This document shows positions 61,330 through 64,000 of a stretch of 64,000 bases of DNA, piece after piece. Source of the DNA: Streptococcus mitis (GTDB lineage: Bacteria; Bacillota; Bacilli; Lactobacillales; Streptococcaceae); contig NZ_CP067992.1 of assembly GCF_016658865.1 (NCBI RefSeq), forward strand, positions 1,693,001 to 1,757,000, given 5' to 3'. The stretch's first letter is position 1. Every line of letters begins with the position of its first letter. The notes under the pieces are model-generated. The model did no database searches. It worked only from the letters and a program-made list of their open reading frames with translations, and was not told the DNA's origin. The translations under genes were made by a program, and so were the position numbers.

Positions 61330-62475
61330 TTAAACATCTTGATAATTATACCTATACTTACTCCAAGAAATACCCATCAATAACAATAATGGATTGTACA
61401 TTAATTCAAAAAATTGTGGATCAAACATTGAGTGAAGTATCAGTACAATAAAAACAAGCATCTCAACTGTATTAAAGTGTCCTCTTTTATTTAGTTGATA
61501 GAAACTATACCAAATAACAACTAGTAGAATCACTCCATAATGCAACAAAATATTTACAAAAGATGAATCAACGTATAAATAATTATCAAAAACAGACGTA
61601 GCCCTTTGTTGCAATTCCCAATCAATTCTTTGACCAAACAGATGTACACCATATAAAGATAGTGTCTTATGTCCTAAACTTAGTCTTCCTGTCAAAGCTA
61701 CGTTTAAAATTTGAAAGAGTTTACTGTTTGCGTTATAAAAATAAGTCAAAATGATAGGAATAAGAATCCCTGCAGTCAACGTAATTTTACCAATGGCATT
61801 CAGGATTTTTTGACTAACTACTTTATTTTTAAATATGTACACCAATACTAATGCTAGAATTGAAAGAAAGAAAGCTGATTTCGTATCAGTATTAACGTAA
61901 AAATAATAATTCAGTATTCCAAACAATAAAATTTCTGACAATCTGATTTTACTTTTTCTTAAATATAGATATACCAAAGTCAGATGAAATAAATAATTAG
62001 CACCGAGAGTAACATATTGGTATCCTTGGCTAAAACGGAATCGCCCTCCTAATTGAACCCTCAGCGTATTTTCAATAATGCCAAACTTTAATAGACCATA
62101 TATAGAAATCATTAATAGTACTATCGAAACTGTCCAGAGAATCAAAACTTTTCTAAAATTCACATTGTTTATAGAAATAATAAATAAGATTGTTGAAATT
62201 ATTGTGAGGGCATCAAAAAGCTTATGTGTTGTAATCCCGATAATTATAGCCAAGCAGAAAGCTGAAAAGAAGAATATCAGAAACTTACTCGAGTGTCTCT
62301 CTAATAGTAGTTTAAACAGAAGTATGACAATAGACACTATCATAGCAACTATTCGAAAACGATAAATTTCAGGGTATTTATAGACTAAGTTTGTTTGAGC
62401 TATGAAATTAAAAAGCAACCAAATAAAGAAAGCTGAAAAATATAATAACTCTGATAATTTTATTTTTATTTTCAT
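61330..62475 (-). CDS. wzy: Wzy-like polysaccharide polymerase
   Basis: 381 residues with about 10-11 membrane helices and one larger loop near residues 245-300 (ALTGRLSLGHKTLSLYGVHL), where O-antigen polymerase-type proteins have their main extracellular loop. Wzy proteins vary greatly in sequence, so the call rests on topology, size, the RLSLG motif and its place between a GT2 gene and wzx. It joins repeat units into polymer. The region is notably A/T-rich, common for serotype-specific genes. Confidence 0.82.
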   Translation of the reverse strand: MKIKIKLSELLYFSAFFIWLLFNFIAQTNLVYKYPEIYRFRIVAMIVSIVILLFKLLLERHSSKFLIFFFSAFCLAIIIGITTHKLFDALTIISTILFIISINNVNFRKVLILWTVSIVLLMISIYGLLKFGIIENTLRVQLGGRFRFSQGYQYVTLGANYLFHLTLVYLYLRKSKIRLSEILLFGILNYYFYVNTDTKSAFFLSILALVLVYIFKNKVVSQKILNAIGKITLTAGILIPIILTYFYNANSKLFQILNVALTGRLSLGHKTLSLYGVHLFGQRIDWELQQRATSVFDNYLYVDSSFVNILLHYGVILLVVIWYSFYQLNKRGHFNTVEMLVFIVLILHSMFDPQFFELMYNPLLLLMGISWSKYRYNYQDV

Positions 62476-62498
62476 ATTTTTACCTAAGTTTGTTTAAA

Positions 62499-63464
62499 TT
62501 ATCCAATCTTATTTCGAATAGTGTTATACAATTTTGCAGATACGAGAAACAATATATATTTCAATTTATTTTTCCTTGTAACATTTGAATTCGGAATAAC
62601 ATCTTTGAAATATTGAATGTATTCTTTTCTAATTTTATCAACTTCAGCATACATATCTGAACTAAGCATAGCATGTACAATATGCAGACCATTAAAAACA
62701 TAGCGAACATTCAAGGCTCTTCTCATATCCCTATCACCTGAATAGTCTCGTTCAATATAACTTCTATTCCATTCCATTGCCTTGTAAAAATCTAAGAGAC
62801 GATCACTATACTTAGAATTTACAATACTTCCTGGTCTTCGATAGTATTTATAAAGATTTAGATCACTAACAGCAATATTTTCACAGGAAGCAATATGCTC
62901 ATAAGCAAGAGCTAAATCTTCATATAACATCCCTTTAGGATATGGAAACCTTAATAAGATTTCTTTCTTATATAGTTTACCACCTGAATGTGTCCCAACA
63001 TAATTTCCATAAAACATTTGTTCTAAAGCTGTTCTACGATCTAATTTTCCAGAATATTTCTCTCTGAAATCTCCTAAAAAATCACTATTTTCATAGTTTC
63101 TAACTTCAATCACTGGAGTTGCTACAAGATCAACTCTATACTTATCTCTAAGTTCTACTAAATATTCAATGGCTCTATGGTCATAATAATCGTCTGAATC
63201 AATGAAAACAATCCAATCTGTTGAAGATTCTTTTACCCCAGTATTGCGGGCATTGGACAATCCCCCATTTTCAATATGCAGAACTTTTATTCTATTATCT
63301 TCTCGAGCATATTGGTCACAAATTTCTCCAGAACTATCCGTCGAACCATCATCTACTAGGATTATTTCAATATTTTTATATGTTTGTTGTCTTAGACTTT
63401 CTACACAATAACTCAAACAGTTCTCAACATTGTACACTGGTACAACAATAGAAATCTGATCCAT
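62499..63464 (-). CDS. GT2 family glycosyltransferase
   Basis: 321 residues. GT-A fold with ISIVVPVYNVENCLSYCVES, IILVDDGSTDSSGEICDQY, ENGGLSNARNTGVKES and the metal-binding Asp-x-Asp in VFIDSDDYYDH (about 90-100). The C-terminal third is helical and family-specific. It adds one sugar of the repeat unit; which one cannot be told. The start overlaps the epimerase stop by one base (TAATG), indicating coupling. Confidence 0.92.
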   Translation of the reverse strand: MDQISIVVPVYNVENCLSYCVESLRQQTYKNIEIILVDDGSTDSSGEICDQYAREDNRIKVLHIENGGLSNARNTGVKESSTDWIVFIDSDDYYDHRAIEYLVELRDKYRVDLVATPVIEVRNYENSDFLGDFREKYSGKLDRRTALEQMFYGNYVGTHSGGKLYKKEILLRFPYPKGMLYEDLALAYEHIASCENIAVSDLNLYKYYRRPGSIVNSKYSDRLLDFYKAMEWNRSYIERDYSGDRDMRRALNVRYVFNGLHIVHAMLSSDMYAEVDKIRKEYIQYFKDVIPNSNVTRKNKLKYILFLVSAKLYNTIRNKIG

Positions 63465-64000
63465 TATGATAATCCTTCCAAAATGATATCAACAATACGC
63501 TCACAAGCTTTTCCATCTCCATATGGATTACTTGCTTTACTCATCTTGCTGTACTCTGTTTCATCTTCTAGAAGCAGTTTGAAATTAGTATAAATATTTT
63601 CTTCTTCTGTTCCTACCAATTTCAAGGTTCCTGCAGCAATCCCCTCTGGACGTTCTGTTGTATCACGCATTACTAATACTGGTTTACCTAAAGAAGGTGC
63701 TTCTTCTTGCACACCACCAGAATCTGTTAAAATCATGTAGCTTTGATTCATAAAATTATGGAAATCAATGACTTCTAGAGGTTCAATGATTTTCATACGT
63801 TCATTATCGCCAAACACTTTACTTGCTAGCTCACGAACCTTAGGATTCTTGTGAATAGGATATACGACTTTAACATCTTCAAACTCATTCAGGATACGAT
63901 TAACTGCATTAAACATATTTTCCATTGGTTGACCAAGATTTTCACGTCTATGGGCTGTCAACATGATTAGTTTACTGTCCTTAGCCCACTCTAAAATAGG
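63464..64000 (-). CDS. mnaA: UDP-N-acetylglucosamine 2-epimerase, 5' end outside window
   Basis: The C-terminal 178 codons are present; the frame is open to the right edge. Features: TAHRRENLGQPMENMFNAVN, the conserved His-Arg-Arg-Glu loop, VYPIHKNPKVRE, LTDSGGVQEEAPSLGKPVLV and RDTTERPEGIAAGTLKLVG, all UDP-binding motifs of non-hydrolysing WecB/MnaA epimerases. It makes UDP-ManNAc from UDP-GlcNAc, so the polysaccharide may contain ManNAc or a derivative; the enzyme may also serve wall polymers. About half of the usual 370-390 residues is visible. Confidence 0.94.
   Translation of the reverse strand, partial: PILEWAKDSKLIMLTAHRRENLGQPMENMFNAVNRILNEFEDVKVVYPIHKNPKVRELASKVFGDNERMKIIEPLEVIDFHNFMNQSYMILTDSGGVQEEAPSLGKPVLVMRDTTERPEGIAAGTLKLVGTEEENIYTNFKLLLEDETEYSKMSKASNPYGDGKACERIVDIILEGLS

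Overview
The window is a stretch of a mitis-group Streptococcus chromosome (S. mitis, S. oralis, S. pneumoniae or a close relative). This rests on several linked signs: choline-binding proteins of the CbpF type, a RUP element, RitR with its natural Asn53 and Cys128, MapZ, the mevalonate operon next to liaFSR, and aliA beside a polysaccharide locus. The housekeeping gene order resembles the pneumococcal backbone from aliA to mutS2, but two large surface glycosidases and a chaperone cassette make it look more like a commensal than a standard pneumococcus. Species level is inference. Most genes are on the minus strand.

Layout. 1-4.3 kb: a TDT-family transporter cut by the window edge, an acyl-CoA dehydrogenase-like / AhpD-like gene pair, and an AGCS symporter behind a glycine riboswitch. 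4.3-12.4 kb: accessory region with a lipoprotein, a frameshifted secreted wall-binding protein, an orphan membrane protein, and a five-gene operon (unknown protein, lidless Hsp70, J-like/TPR membrane protein, GrpE-like protein, NERD nuclease-fold protein). The operon's promoter holds a 15-base C tract between two direct repeats and faces an Rgg/MutR-type regulator gene. 13.4-22.2 kb: genome-maintenance genes (mutS2, cvpA, zapA-like, rnhC, lepB, recD2, tig). 22.3-28.5 kb: liaFSR and the isoprenoid operon mvaK1-mvaD-mvaK2-fni. 28.5-30.8 kb: a RUP and two tandem cbpF-like genes. 30.9-39.9 kb: ritR, gnd, mapZ, an rlmL-like gene, rnpB, gpsB, ypsA-like, recU and pbp1A.

40-55 kb: two giant LPxTG glycosidases. 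One joins GH20 and GH84 modules. The other joins a trypsin/V8-like protease domain to a GH101 endo-alpha-N-acetylgalactosaminidase. Both have YSIRK signals, related C-terminal repeats and candidate CcpA sites, so they look like a co-evolved host-glycan and mucin degrading pair. 55.4-64 kb: aliA with a consensus promoter, then the distal end of a Wzy-type polysaccharide locus (galactofuranosyltransferase-like, glf, wzx, wzy, GT2, UDP-GlcNAc 2-epimerase), running off the right edge.

The best candidate for an undescribed system is the 6.2-12.5 kb region. A dedicated, membrane-linked Hsp70 machine with a nuclease-fold partner sits behind a potentially phase-variable promoter. A nearly identical promoter and leader lies in front of the frameshifted secreted-protein gene about 6 kb away.
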